The notes under the pieces were generated by a model. That model made no database searches. It saw only the letters and a program-made list of their open reading frames with translations, and had not been told where the DNA came from. From JACVRW01 sp963820315 (lineage in GTDB: Bacteria > Actinomycetota > Thermoleophilia > Solirubrobacterales > Thermoleophilaceae), in the NCBI GenBank assembly GCA_963820315.1, contig CAWFZK010000005.1, positions 3,673 through 67,672 of the forward strand: a DNA stretch of 64,000 nt, written 5' to 3'. Positions 40,446-48,518 of this stretch are shown piece after piece; position 1 is the stretch's first letter, and the number at the start of each line of letters is the position of its first letter. A program made the position numbers and the translations under genes.

Positions 40446-40724
40446 GTGACGAAGTCAGAGTTTGTGGACCGTGTCGCAGACAACAGTGGACTTGGAAAGG
40501 GCGAGGCCGCGAAGGCGGTGGATGCGGTCCTCGATTCGATCCAAGAGGTCCTGGCGCGCGGTGGGGAGATCAACTTCACCGGCTTCGGGAAGTTCTCCGT
40601 GGCGGACCGCAGCGCCCGCCAGGGAGTGAACCCGCAGACCGGCGAGAAGATCCAGATCGCGGCGAGCAGGGTCCCGCGCTTCTCCGCGGGGTCGGCGCTC
40701 AAGTCCGCCGTCAAGGGCAGCTAG
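40446..40724 (+). CDS. hup: HU-family DNA-binding protein
   Basis: 92 aa, GTG start. KSEFVDRVADNSGLGKGEAA, EINFTGFGKFSV and RQGVNPQTGEKIQIAASRVP (the arm that inserts proline into the minor groove) are diagnostic for HU/IHF. No long basic C-terminal tail as in mycobacterial HupB. Nucleoid compaction and DNA bending. Confidence 0.95.
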   Translation: MTKSEFVDRVADNSGLGKGEAAKAVDAVLDSIQEVLARGGEINFTGFGKFSVADRSARQGVNPQTGEKIQIAASRVPRFSAGSALKSAVKGS

Positions 40725-40808
40725 CTACGTCACGTTCGGCGGCCGCCGCGGGCGGGCGCGCCCCGGCGCGCGCGTGAGCGGAGGTAGCCGGACGCCCTGG
40801 CCGCAGCC

Positions 40809-41738
40809 GTGACCGGGGGCCTGCGGCCCAATTTCGCGGACCGGCTTGCGGCGCTCGTGGAAGAGCGCCGCAGCCGCGTCGTCCTCGGTCTCGATCCCGA
40901 CCCTGCGGCGTTGTGGCCACCGGCGGTCGTCCGGCTGGGAGCCGGTGGGCCGGCGGAGCCGCACCTCGCTCGCAGCCGGACTGCCGAGGCGGTCCTCGAG
41001 CACTGCCGCGGAGCGATCGTGGCGGCGGGCCCGGCCTGCGTCGCGGTCAAGCCACAGCTCGCCTGCTTCGAGCGGCTCGGCGCCCCCGGCTGGGAGGCGC
41101 TCGAGCAGGTGGTGGCGATCGCTCACGACCACGGCCTGCTGGTGATCGCCGACGGCAAGCGCGGCGACGTGCCGGTCACGGCGCGCGCCTACGCACAGGC
41201 GCTGGTCGGCGAGACGCCCGGGCCCTTCGGCCCCGTCGAGGGGCTGGGAGCGGACGCCTTCACGGCGAACCCCCTGCTCGGGCGGGACGCGCTCGAGCCG
41301 CTGCTCGAAACGGCGGCGACGGCCGGCGCGGGCTGCTTCGTGCTCGTCCGCACCTCGAACCCCGGCGCCGCGGAGCTGCAGGACCAGGGCGAGCCGCCCC
41401 TGCACGAGCGGCTCGCCGTCCTCGTCGACGAGCTCGGCGCCCCGCTGCGCGGCGAATGCGGGCTGTCCGCTGTCGGCGCGGTCGTGGGCGCCACGCGCCC
41501 CGACCATCTCGCGCGCCTGCGCGAGCTGATGCCGCACGCGATCTTCCTGCTGCCCGGGGTGGGCGCCCAGGGCGGCCGCGTCGAGGAGCTCGGCCCGGCC
41601 TTCGCGCCGCACCCGGCGGCGGGGCTCGTGACCGCCTCGCGCTCGATCGTGAACGCCTACAGAGAGCGCGGGGGCGACCCGGCGGGCGCTGCGGCGGCCG
41701 CAGCCGAGGAGCTTCGCGACGCCGTTGCGGCGCTCTGA
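40809..41738 (+). CDS. pyrF: Orotidine 5'-phosphate decarboxylase, type 2
   Basis: 309 aa, GTG start. VVLGLDPDPAALWPP is the first substrate strand; the catalytic Lys-Asp array is LVIADGKRGDVPVTA; FLLPGVGAQGG closes the barrel and binds phosphate. Length and sequences fit the type 2 family (about 270-310 aa). Last step of UMP synthesis. The other pyr genes are not in the window. Confidence 0.93.
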   Translation: MTGGLRPNFADRLAALVEERRSRVVLGLDPDPAALWPPAVVRLGAGGPAEPHLARSRTAEAVLEHCRGAIVAAGPACVAVKPQLACFERLGAPGWEALEQVVAIAHDHGLLVIADGKRGDVPVTARAYAQALVGETPGPFGPVEGLGADAFTANPLLGRDALEPLLETAATAGAGCFVLVRTSNPGAAELQDQGEPPLHERLAVLVDELGAPLRGECGLSAVGAVVGATRPDHLARLRELMPHAIFLLPGVGAQGGRVEELGPAFAPHPAAGLVTASRSIVNAYRERGGDPAGAAAAAAEELRDAVAAL

Positions 41739-41863
41739 GCGACACGGCGCAGGTCTGGCGGCGGCAGGGGAGGGGGCGGTCGCGTTGAACCTCACTCGTG
41801 CATGCGCACGCGTCTTGCGGCGCACGCCTCCCTATCCTCCGCGGCGCTTGCGTGGGAGGACCG

Positions 41864-42214
41864 ATGCCAGATCAGCGACGACGAGGATTCAGACCGGTTC
41901 ACCTGCTGGCGCCACTGGCGCTGGTCGTGGTGGCGGTCGCGGTCGTCCTGGTGATCTCGAACTCGGACGTCACGGGCGGGAACGACACGGATGGCGGCGA
42001 GGCCACGTCGACCCAGCCGGCCGACACCGAGACGACGACCACGCCGAACCAGCAGGGGCGCAGGCAGCGCCGCAACTACGTCGTCAAGCCGGGCGACAGC
42101 TTCGGCTCGATAGCCGAGCGCACCGGGGTGTCGATCGCGCAGCTCGAGGAGCTCAACCCGGAGGTCGACCCGCAGGCGCTCGTCGTCGGCCAGAGGATCA
42201 AGCTGCGCGAGTGA
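41864..42214 (+). CDS. LysM-domain membrane protein
   Basis: 116 aa from ATG 41864, chosen because GGGAGGA (41854-41860) precedes it; a TATCCT -10-like box is upstream at about 41832. A basic start, one membrane helix (VHLLAPLALVVVAVAVVLVI), a Thr/Asp-rich linker and a C-terminal LysM domain (YVVKPGDSFGSIAERTGVSI, LEELNPEVDP). It would bind peptidoglycan from outside while anchored in the membrane. GTGA overlap (42211-42214) couples it to the carboxypeptidase. Confidence 0.88.
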   Translation: MPDQRRRGFRPVHLLAPLALVVVAVAVVLVISNSDVTGGNDTDGGEATSTQPADTETTTTPNQQGRRQRRNYVVKPGDSFGSIAERTGVSIAQLEELNPEVDPQALVVGQRIKLRE

Positions 42215-43416
42215 GGCTCATGGCCGTGGCGCTCGCCGTGCTCGCGGCGCTCGCCTTTGGCCTGCCCGCCCGCGCGGCCGCACAGAAGCCGCCGGACGTC
42301 AGCACCGCCGCCGCGGCGATCGTGGTGGACGGCCGCAACGGCGAGGTGATGTTCGCGAAGCGCCCCGACGAGCGCCACGCGATCGCCAGCACCACCAAGC
42401 TGATGACCGCGCTGCTGGCACTCGAGCGCGCCCGGCCGGGCGACGTGTTCACGGCGCCCGAGTACAACGCGCTGCCCGCCGAGTCGCGCATCAACCTGCG
42501 CGCCGGCGAGCGCATGACCGTGCACGACCTGCTCGAGGCGCTGCTGCTCGAGAGCGCCAACGACGCCGCGGCGGCGATCGCCGAGAACCTGTCGGGGTCG
42601 CGCGATGCGTTCGTCGCGGAGATGAACGTGCGCGCGCAGGAGCTCGGGCTCGACGACACGAGCTACGCCAACCCGATCGGCCTCGACGACCCCGCCAACT
42701 ACTCGACCGCCCGCGATCTCGCCACGCTGACCCGGCTCCTGCTCAAGCGCCCGCGCTTCGCCCGCGTCGTCGATATGCCGGTTGCCGAGCTCGAGTCCGG
42801 CTCGATTCCGCGCGTGATCGACAACCGCAACACGCTCATCGCGAGCACGCCTTGGGTGACAGGCGTGAAAACCGGGCACACGACGAACGCCGGCTACGTG
42901 CTCGTCGGCTCTGCAAAGGGGCGCGGCGGCGCCAAGGTGATCAGCGTGGTGCTGGGAGAGCCGAGCGAGCCGGCGCGCGACGCGGACACGCTCGAGCTGC
43001 TCGCCTGGGGCCTCAAGCAGTTCAAGCGCGTGCAGGTGCTCGATCCCAGGCGGACGCTCGCCCGCGCGGACATTCGCTACTACGAGGACGAGCAGGCGCG
43101 GCTCGTGCCGCGGCGTGCGGCGGTCGTCACGGTCCGCAGGGGGGAGCGGATCCGGCGCCGGGTCCGGTCGCGGGAGGAGCTCGAGGGGCCGATGCCGGCT
43201 GGGGCGCGCGCCGGGGCGGTCAGCGTGTTCGTGGACGGGCAGCGAGTCCGGCGCGTGGCGCTGGTCACGGCGACCGAGGTGCCTGACGCGGGGACACTCA
43301 GGGTCCTCACTTCGGTACTGGGCGTCCCCTTGACCTTGCTGCTCGCCCTCGCCATCCTCCTCGCCGCCCCCATCGCCGTTTTGCTCGCACGCGGGCGCCG
43401 GCGTTCCGTCAGATGA
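42211..43416 (+). CDS. D-alanyl-D-alanine carboxypeptidase
   Basis: 401 aa, S11-type penicillin-binding protein with signal peptide. Active site: S60-T-T-K63, S115-A-N117 and K220-T-G222, all intact. A C-terminal beta domain and a hydrophobic tail (LTLLLALAILLAAPIAVLLA) anchor it in the membrane. Trims the terminal D-Ala from peptidoglycan stems. Coupled upstream to a LysM protein, downstream to a PfkB kinase by ATGA. Confidence 0.92.
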   Translation: MRLMAVALAVLAALAFGLPARAAAQKPPDVSTAAAAIVVDGRNGEVMFAKRPDERHAIASTTKLMTALLALERARPGDVFTAPEYNALPAESRINLRAGERMTVHDLLEALLLESANDAAAAIAENLSGSRDAFVAEMNVRAQELGLDDTSYANPIGLDDPANYSTARDLATLTRLLLKRPRFARVVDMPVAELESGSIPRVIDNRNTLIASTPWVTGVKTGHTTNAGYVLVGSAKGRGGAKVISVVLGEPSEPARDADTLELLAWGLKQFKRVQVLDPRRTLARADIRYYEDEQARLVPRRAAVVTVRRGERIRRRVRSREELEGPMPAGARAGAVSVFVDGQRVRRVALVTATEVPDAGTLRVLTSVLGVPLTLLLALAILLAAPIAVLLARGRRRSVR

Positions 43417-44372
43417 TCATCACGGTCACCCTCAACGCAGCGATTGACAAGACGCTTGCCGTCCCCAACTTTCGCCTTGGCCGCCGCCACCGAGCGGTCG
43501 AGCACACCGCGATGGCCGGCGGCAAGGGAGTCAACGTCGCGCGCACGTTGCGCGCGCTCGGCCAGCCCGTGATCGCCACGGGCGTGGCCGGCGGCCCGAC
43601 GGGCACGCGCATCGTCGAGAACCTCACCGAGGAGGGCATCCTCAACGACTTCGTGCGGATCCGCGAGGAGTCGCGCACCTCGACGGCCGTGGTCGACCCG
43701 ACGAGCGGCGAGCAGACCGAGATCAACGAGCACGGGCCGCACGTGTCCGAGGGTGAGCTCGAGCTGTTCGTCGACAAGCTCCTCTACCTCGCCAAGGGCG
43801 CCGCCGTCTGCGTGCTGGCCGGCAGCCTGCCGCGCGGGGTCGACACCGCCCTGTACGGGCGCATCATCGAGGAGATGAAGCGGCTCGACGTCACGACGGT
43901 CCTCGACTCGGAGGGCGAGCCGCTGCGCGCCGCGACGCGCCGCGGGCCCGACGTGGTCAGCCCCAACGAGCTCGAGGCCGAGGGCCTCGTCGGCTACGAG
44001 TTCGGCGACGAGGACGACCGCCGCAGCGCCATCCGCGAGATGGTCGAGCTGGGCGCCCGCGAGTCGATCATGACCCTGTCCGACGGCTGCCTGGCGCTGC
44101 TCGGCGACGGGGAGCGGCACGTCTACCGCGCGACACTCGAGCCGCTCGAGCCGGTGTCATCGGTGGGCTCGGGGGACGCCTTCCTGGCGGGCTTCGTGGC
44201 GGCGCGCTACGGCGGCAGCGGCCACGAGGACGCGCTTCGCTTCGCGGTTGCCTGCGGCGCGGAGTCGACACAGCACTTCGGAGCCGGCCGGGTCGAGCAG
44301 CGCGAGGTCGAGCGGCTCGTGCCCGAGGTGCGGGTCGAGGAGGTCGAGACCCCGCCGCTCGCCGTGGGCTAG
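43413..44372 (+). CDS. pfkB: PfkB-family sugar kinase (1-phosphofructokinase-like)
   Basis: 319 aa. ITVTLNAAIDKTL and AMAGGKGVNVARTLRALGQP are typical of 1-phosphofructokinase/tagatose-6-phosphate kinases; the catalytic Asp is in SSVGSGDAFLAGF. No PTS fructose genes are adjacent, so the substrate might be fructose-6-phosphate, fructose-1-phosphate or tagatose-6-phosphate. Confidence 0.88.
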   Translation: MIITVTLNAAIDKTLAVPNFRLGRRHRAVEHTAMAGGKGVNVARTLRALGQPVIATGVAGGPTGTRIVENLTEEGILNDFVRIREESRTSTAVVDPTSGEQTEINEHGPHVSEGELELFVDKLLYLAKGAAVCVLAGSLPRGVDTALYGRIIEEMKRLDVTTVLDSEGEPLRAATRRGPDVVSPNELEAEGLVGYEFGDEDDRRSAIREMVELGARESIMTLSDGCLALLGDGERHVYRATLEPLEPVSSVGSGDAFLAGFVAARYGGSGHEDALRFAVACGAESTQHFGAGRVEQREVERLVPEVRVEEVETPPLAVG

Positions 44373-44388
44373 GCGGGCGCGCGCCGTC

Positions 44389-44409
44389 GTCGCCACAGCC
44401 GGTGGCGAC
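44389..44409. terminator. Hairpin downstream of the PfkB gene
   Basis: GTCGCCAC (44389-44396), AGCCG loop, GTGGCGAC (44402-44409); 17 bp after the stop. No T-run follows. Position supports termination before guaB3. Confidence 0.45.
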
Positions 44410-44515
44410 CCCGCCGAACAGAACGGCCGCAAATAGCGAACAGAGCCCTCTCACCGAGCCCACCTAAAGCCCGATTTGGCATTGGTAAGGTCAGGTTCTC
44501 GTCCGCCGCCGAACT

Positions 44516-44527
44516 TAGGATCCCGCC
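44516..44527 (+). promoter_or_regulatory. Candidate -10 box of guaB3, leaderless
   Basis: TAGGAT (44516-44521) ends 6 nt before ATG 44528, and no Shine-Dalgarno sequence lies between. The transcript would start at the ATG itself. Confidence 0.45.
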
Positions 44528-45754
44528 ATGGAAGTTGAGATCGGACGCGGCAAGAAGGGCCGCCGCGCATATGGCTTCGATGACATCGCGATAGTGCCGA
44601 GCAGGCGCACGCGCGATCCCGATGACATCGACATCGCCTGGACGCTCGGTCCGTACCGCTTCGACCTGCCGCTGCTCGCCTCGGCCATGGACGGCGTCGT
44701 CTCGCCCGAGACCGCCGGCATCCTCGGCAACCTCGGCGGGCTCGCCGTCCTCAACCTCGAGGGCATCTGGACCCGCTACGACGACGCCGCGGGCGAGCTC
44801 GAGCGGATCGCCCAGCAGCCCAAGGAAGCTGCGACCACGGAGATGCAGCGGATCTACGCCGAGCCGATGCGCGAGGACCTGGTCGCGCAGCGGATTCGCG
44901 AGATCAAGGATCACGGCGTGGTCGCGGCGGCCTCGCTGACGCCGCAGCGCGTGCGCGACTACTACGAGACCGCGATCGAGGCCGGCCTCGACATCCTCGT
45001 CATCCAGGGCACGGTGATCTCCGCCGAGCATGTGTCGACGCGCACGGAGCCGCTCAATCTGAAGGAGTTCATCCGCGAGGTGCCGGTGCCGGTGGTCGTC
45101 GGCGGCTGCGCCTCCTACGCGACCGGGCTGCACCTGATGCGCACCGGCGCGGTCGGCGTGCTCGTCGGCGTCGGCCCTGGCGCCGCCTGCACCACGCGCG
45201 GCGTGCTCGGCATCGGCGTCCCGCAGGCCACAGCGATCGCCGACGTCGCGGCTGCACGCTCCCAGCACATGCTCGAGACGGGCGAGTACGTCAAGGTGAT
45301 CGCCGACGGAGGCATGCGCAACGGCGGCGACGTCTCGAAGGCCTTCGCCTGCGGCGCCGACGCCGTGATGATCGGGTCGCCGCTCGCCCGCGCCTACGAG
45401 GCCCCTGGGTGCGGCTACCACTGGGGGATGGCGACCTTCCATCCGACGCTTCCGCGCGGCGCGCGCGTGCAGACGACCCAGAACGGCTCCCTCGAGCAGA
45501 TCCTGCTCGGGCCGGCGCACGAGAACGACGGCACCTTCAACCTGATGGGCAGCCTGCGGACCTCGATGGCCACCTGCGGCTACGAGGACATCGCCGCCTT
45601 CCACAAGGCCGAGGTGATGGTCGCGCCGGCGCTCCAGTCCGAGGGCAAGCAGCTGCAGCGCGAACAGGAGGTCGGCATGGGCGCCACCGGCGCGGCGGCG
45701 GCCCATCCCGAGTCGAACGGCATCGTGGCGGCCGACCCGGCGCTGGTGGAGTGA
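44528..45754 (+). CDS. guaB3: GuaB3-family IMP dehydrogenase-like protein
   Basis: 408 aa. N-terminus VEIGRGKKGRRAYGFDDIAI and the catalytic-loop Cys in GVGPGAACTTRGVLGIGVPQ place it in the GuaB3 family, which lacks the CBS domains of classical GuaB. The IMP-binding GGMRNGGDVSKAFACGADAV is intact. Converts IMP to XMP (or acts with GuaB). Coupled by GTGA to guaA, so the two last steps to GMP are made together. No separate guaB is visible. Confidence 0.92.
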   Translation: MEVEIGRGKKGRRAYGFDDIAIVPSRRTRDPDDIDIAWTLGPYRFDLPLLASAMDGVVSPETAGILGNLGGLAVLNLEGIWTRYDDAAGELERIAQQPKEAATTEMQRIYAEPMREDLVAQRIREIKDHGVVAAASLTPQRVRDYYETAIEAGLDILVIQGTVISAEHVSTRTEPLNLKEFIREVPVPVVVGGCASYATGLHLMRTGAVGVLVGVGPGAACTTRGVLGIGVPQATAIADVAAARSQHMLETGEYVKVIADGGMRNGGDVSKAFACGADAVMIGSPLARAYEAPGCGYHWGMATFHPTLPRGARVQTTQNGSLEQILLGPAHENDGTFNLMGSLRTSMATCGYEDIAAFHKAEVMVAPALQSEGKQLQREQEVGMGATGAAAAHPESNGIVAADPALVE

Positions 45755-47340
45755 GCACCGAGGCGCTTACCGCTCGGTCGTCCGACACCACCCCTGGGGC
45801 CACAACCGACGAAGTCCTGGTCCTCGACTTCGGGGGTCAGTACTCGCAGCTGATAGCCCGGCGGGTGCGGGAGTGCGGCGTGTTCGCCGAGCTGCTCCCG
45901 TACGACGTGCCGCTCGACGAGATCAAGCGCCGCCAGCCGCGCGGCCTGATCCTGTCCGGCGGGCCGGCGTCCGTCTACGCAGAGGGCGCGCCGAAGCTGC
46001 GCAGCGAGCTGCTCGAACTGGGCGTGCCGGTGCTCGGCATCTGTTACGGCATGCAGGCGATGGTGCTCGAGCTGGGCGGGCGCGTCGAGGGAGCGGAGGT
46101 CGGCGAATTCGGGCGCTCGCGGCTGTCGGTCAACTCGCCCGGTCGCCTGCTGGCGGGCACGCCCGCCGACCAGTCCTGCTGGATGAGCCACCGCGACACG
46201 GTCTTCGAGGCGCCGCCCGGATTCAGCGAGCTGGCCGCCTCGACCGAGTCGCCGGTCGCGGCAATCGAGGACCGCGAGCGCGGCCTGTACGGAATCCAGT
46301 TCCACCCCGAGGTCGTCCACACCCCGTACGGCAACCAGATCCTCGAGACCTTCCTGCGCGACATCTGCGCCTGCGACATGGCCTGGAGCGCCGAGTCGGT
46401 GATCGAGGAGCAGATCGCTCGGATCCGCGAGCAGGTGGGCGACGGCAAGGTGATCTGCGGGCTGTCGGGAGGCGTCGACTCTTCGGTGGCCGCGCTTCTC
46501 ACCTATCGCGCGATCGGCGACCAGCTCACCTGCGTGTTCGTCGACCACGGGCTGATGCGCAAGAACGAGGGCAACCAGGTAGTGGCGGCCTTCCGCGACC
46601 AGTTCAAGGTCCCGCTGATCGCGGTCGACGCCGAGCAGCGCTTCCTCGACCGGCTCGCGGGCGTGACCGAGCCGGAGCGCAAGCGCAAGATCATCGGCGA
46701 GGAGTTCATCCGCGTCTTCGAGCAGCAGGCGCTGAAGCTCGGCAATCCGGGCTATCTGGTGCAGGGCACGCTCTACTCGGACGTGATCGAGTCGGGCGGC
46801 GGCACCGGCGCCGCGACGATCAAGTCGCATCACAACGTCGGCGGCCTCCCGGAGGACCTCGAGTTCGAGCTCGTCGAGCCGCTGCGCATGCTCTTCAAGG
46901 ACGAGGTGCGCAGGGTCGGCGCCGAGCTCGGCCTCAGCGACCGGCTCGTTTGGCGCCAGCCGTTCCCCGGGCCGGGGCTCGCGATTCGCGTGGTGAGCGG
47001 CGAGGTCACGAAGGAGCGGCTCGAGATCCTCCGCGACGCCGACGCGATCCTCCAGGAAGAGATCCGCGAGGCCGGCCTCTACCGCGAGCTCTGGCAGTCG
47101 TTCTGCGTGCTGCCGGCGGACCTCCGCAGCGTGGGCGTCCAGGGCGACGAGCGCACCTACGGCTACGTGGTGGTGATCCGCGCGGTCACCTCCGACGACG
47201 CGATGACGGCGGACTGGGCGCGGCTTCCGTACGACCTGCTCGAGAAGGTGGCCTCGCGCATGATCAACGAGATCGCGCAGGTCAACCGGGTGACGCTCGA
47301 CATCACGTCGAAGCCGCCCGGGACGATTGAGTGGGAGTAG
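45751..47340 (+). CDS. guaA: GMP synthase (glutamine-hydrolysing)
   Basis: 529 aa, GTG start overlapping guaB3. Class I glutamine amidotransferase domain with Cys in GICYGMQAM and His/Glu in GIQFHPEVVHT; ATP-pyrophosphatase loop GLSGGVDSSVAAL; C-terminal dimer domain with RQPFPGPGLAIRV and a final KPPGTIEWE. Turns XMP into GMP. Terminated by the hairpin at 47408-47443. Confidence 0.95.
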   Translation: MSTEALTARSSDTTPGATTDEVLVLDFGGQYSQLIARRVRECGVFAELLPYDVPLDEIKRRQPRGLILSGGPASVYAEGAPKLRSELLELGVPVLGICYGMQAMVLELGGRVEGAEVGEFGRSRLSVNSPGRLLAGTPADQSCWMSHRDTVFEAPPGFSELAASTESPVAAIEDRERGLYGIQFHPEVVHTPYGNQILETFLRDICACDMAWSAESVIEEQIARIREQVGDGKVICGLSGGVDSSVAALLTYRAIGDQLTCVFVDHGLMRKNEGNQVVAAFRDQFKVPLIAVDAEQRFLDRLAGVTEPERKRKIIGEEFIRVFEQQALKLGNPGYLVQGTLYSDVIESGGGTGAATIKSHHNVGGLPEDLEFELVEPLRMLFKDEVRRVGAELGLSDRLVWRQPFPGPGLAIRVVSGEVTKERLEILRDADAILQEEIREAGLYRELWQSFCVLPADLRSVGVQGDERTYGYVVVIRAVTSDDAMTADWARLPYDLLEKVASRMINEIAQVNRVTLDITSKPPGTIEWE

Positions 47341-47407
47341 GGGCGGCGTTGCGCCGGCCCGCCTAGGGCCCGCTGCCCAGGGCGCGGGTCCTGTCCGGGG
47401 AAGTTTC

Positions 47408-47443
47408 CTTTCGTGCCCGCTCGCTCCGCTCGGGGCACGAAAG
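47408..47443 (+). terminator. Terminator-like hairpin after guaA
   Basis: CTTTCGTGCCC (47408-47418) and GGGCACGAAAG (47433-47443) pair perfectly (11 bp) around GCTCGCTCCGCTCG. TTT follows on the plus strand. It is 67 bp past the guaA stop. The loop is itself nearly self-complementary, so it may be a dispersed palindrome rather than a simple terminator. Confidence 0.6.
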
Positions 47444-47517
47444 TTTGCCTTCCCTCGGCCACCCGCGCGCGGCGCGCTGCCCACGGCGGCCGGCGCTCCC
47501 TTTGTTGGCGGGAGCGG

Positions 47518-47566
47518 CTTTGCAGCGCAAAGTAATTTGCTGTATGGTGACTTTGTGATGCAAAGT
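47518..47566 (+). promoter_or_regulatory. Twin palindromic operators and promoter of the membrane protein/regulator pair
   Basis: Two inverted repeats with the same half-site: CTTTGC-AGC-GCAAAG (47518-47532) and ACTTTG-TGATG-CAAAGT (47550-47566). Between them is an AT-rich TAATTTGCTGTATGGTG that can hold the -10 region. GAGGAGG (47567-47573) and ATG 47579 follow directly. A winged-helix regulator is the second gene, so autoregulation is the simple reading. Confidence 0.65.
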
Positions 47567-47578
47567 GAGGAGGGATGG

Positions 47579-48127
47579 ATGGACCGGAGTGAGGCGGAGC
47601 GGACGATCGTCGACGTGGAGCGGCTGCGCCGGAGCACGCGCCATGCGCTCAATCCGGTCTGGTACCCGAACGTCGGGTTCGGGCTGTTCTTCATCGGGAC
47701 GGCCGCGGTGGTGTTCCTCGAACTGGGCACGACGGCGGCACTGGTCTACTGGCTGCTCGGCGGGCTCTTGACGATGGCCCTCGTGGTGCGGTTCTACGCG
47801 CGCGTCGAGCGATCGCTGGGCGTACAGAGCGCGATCCTCGACCCGTCGACCCTCGTCGTGCTGGCGCTGGTCGTGGGGGTGGTCGCCGCGAACGTGCTGG
47901 CCGAGGGCGACGCGAGCGCGTTCGCCCCGACCTATGTCGCCGCGGCGGGCATCGTGGCGCTGGGCGTCGTCCTGCGCGACCGCGTGGAGCTGGCGGCGGG
48001 AGTCGCGATCGCCCTCGTGGCCACGGCGGTCGCCGTGATCGGCCCGGCAGACCCGGGAGCCTGGGCCAACCTCGGCGTCGGCCTCTCGCTCTTCGTCGCC
48101 GGTCTCGTGGGCCGGGAGCGGGCGTGA
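47579..48127 (+). CDS. Polytopic membrane protein paired with a winged-helix regulator
   Basis: 182 aa. ATG 47579 has GGAGG 5 nt before it. A soluble start (RSEAERTIVDVERLRRSTRH) is followed by about six hydrophobic helices (LFFIGTAAVVFLELG, LVVLALVVGVVAANVLA, VAIALVATAVAVIGPADPGA). No known domain. Such small membrane proteins coupled to HTH_34-type regulators are frequent in Actinobacteria. Their job is unknown. The regulator begins by GTGA overlap. Confidence 0.75.
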   Translation: MDRSEAERTIVDVERLRRSTRHALNPVWYPNVGFGLFFIGTAAVVFLELGTTAALVYWLLGGLLTMALVVRFYARVERSLGVQSAILDPSTLVVLALVVGVVAANVLAEGDASAFAPTYVAAAGIVALGVVLRDRVELAAGVAIALVATAVAVIGPADPGAWANLGVGLSLFVAGLVGRERA

Positions 48128-48471
48128 CGCACCCGGCCCAGCGGCTCGACGACACGGTCCATCAGCGCGTGCGGCTCGGGATCCTCGCCGTGCTGAGCGA
48201 GGCCAGCTGGGCCGACTTCGGTTATCTGCGCGACGCCCTCGAGCTCACCGACGGCAACCTTTCGCGTCACATCGCGGTTCTCGAGGAGGCGGGCCTCGTC
48301 AAGGTCGAGAAGGGCTACGAGAGCAAGCGTCCGCGCACCTGGGTGCAGGCGACGCGCGCCGGGCGCGCCGCCCTGAAGGCGGAGCTCGCCGCGTTGCAGG
48401 AGCTGATAACCCAGGTCGAGGGCAGCGGGACCGGTGCGACCCAGGGAGCTCGGCGCCGGCTCAGCGCTTGA
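48124..48471 (+). CDS. Winged-helix (HTH_34/MarR-like) transcriptional regulator
   Basis: 115 aa, GTG start overlapping the membrane-protein stop. VRLGILAVLSEASWADFGYL, DALELTDGNLSRHIAVLEEA (recognition helix) and LVKVEKGYESKRPRTWVQAT (wing) are the complete small winged-helix domain. It probably binds the twin CTTTG/CAAAG palindromes at the operon promoter. No Cys or metal site is visible, so the signal is unknown. Confidence 0.88.
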   Translation: MTHPAQRLDDTVHQRVRLGILAVLSEASWADFGYLRDALELTDGNLSRHIAVLEEAGLVKVEKGYESKRPRTWVQATRAGRAALKAELAALQELITQVEGSGTGATQGARRRLSA

Positions 48472-48518
48472 TGGAATGACCTCATCCTCGACGGACTGGA
48501 CCGGAGGCGAACTGGCGC

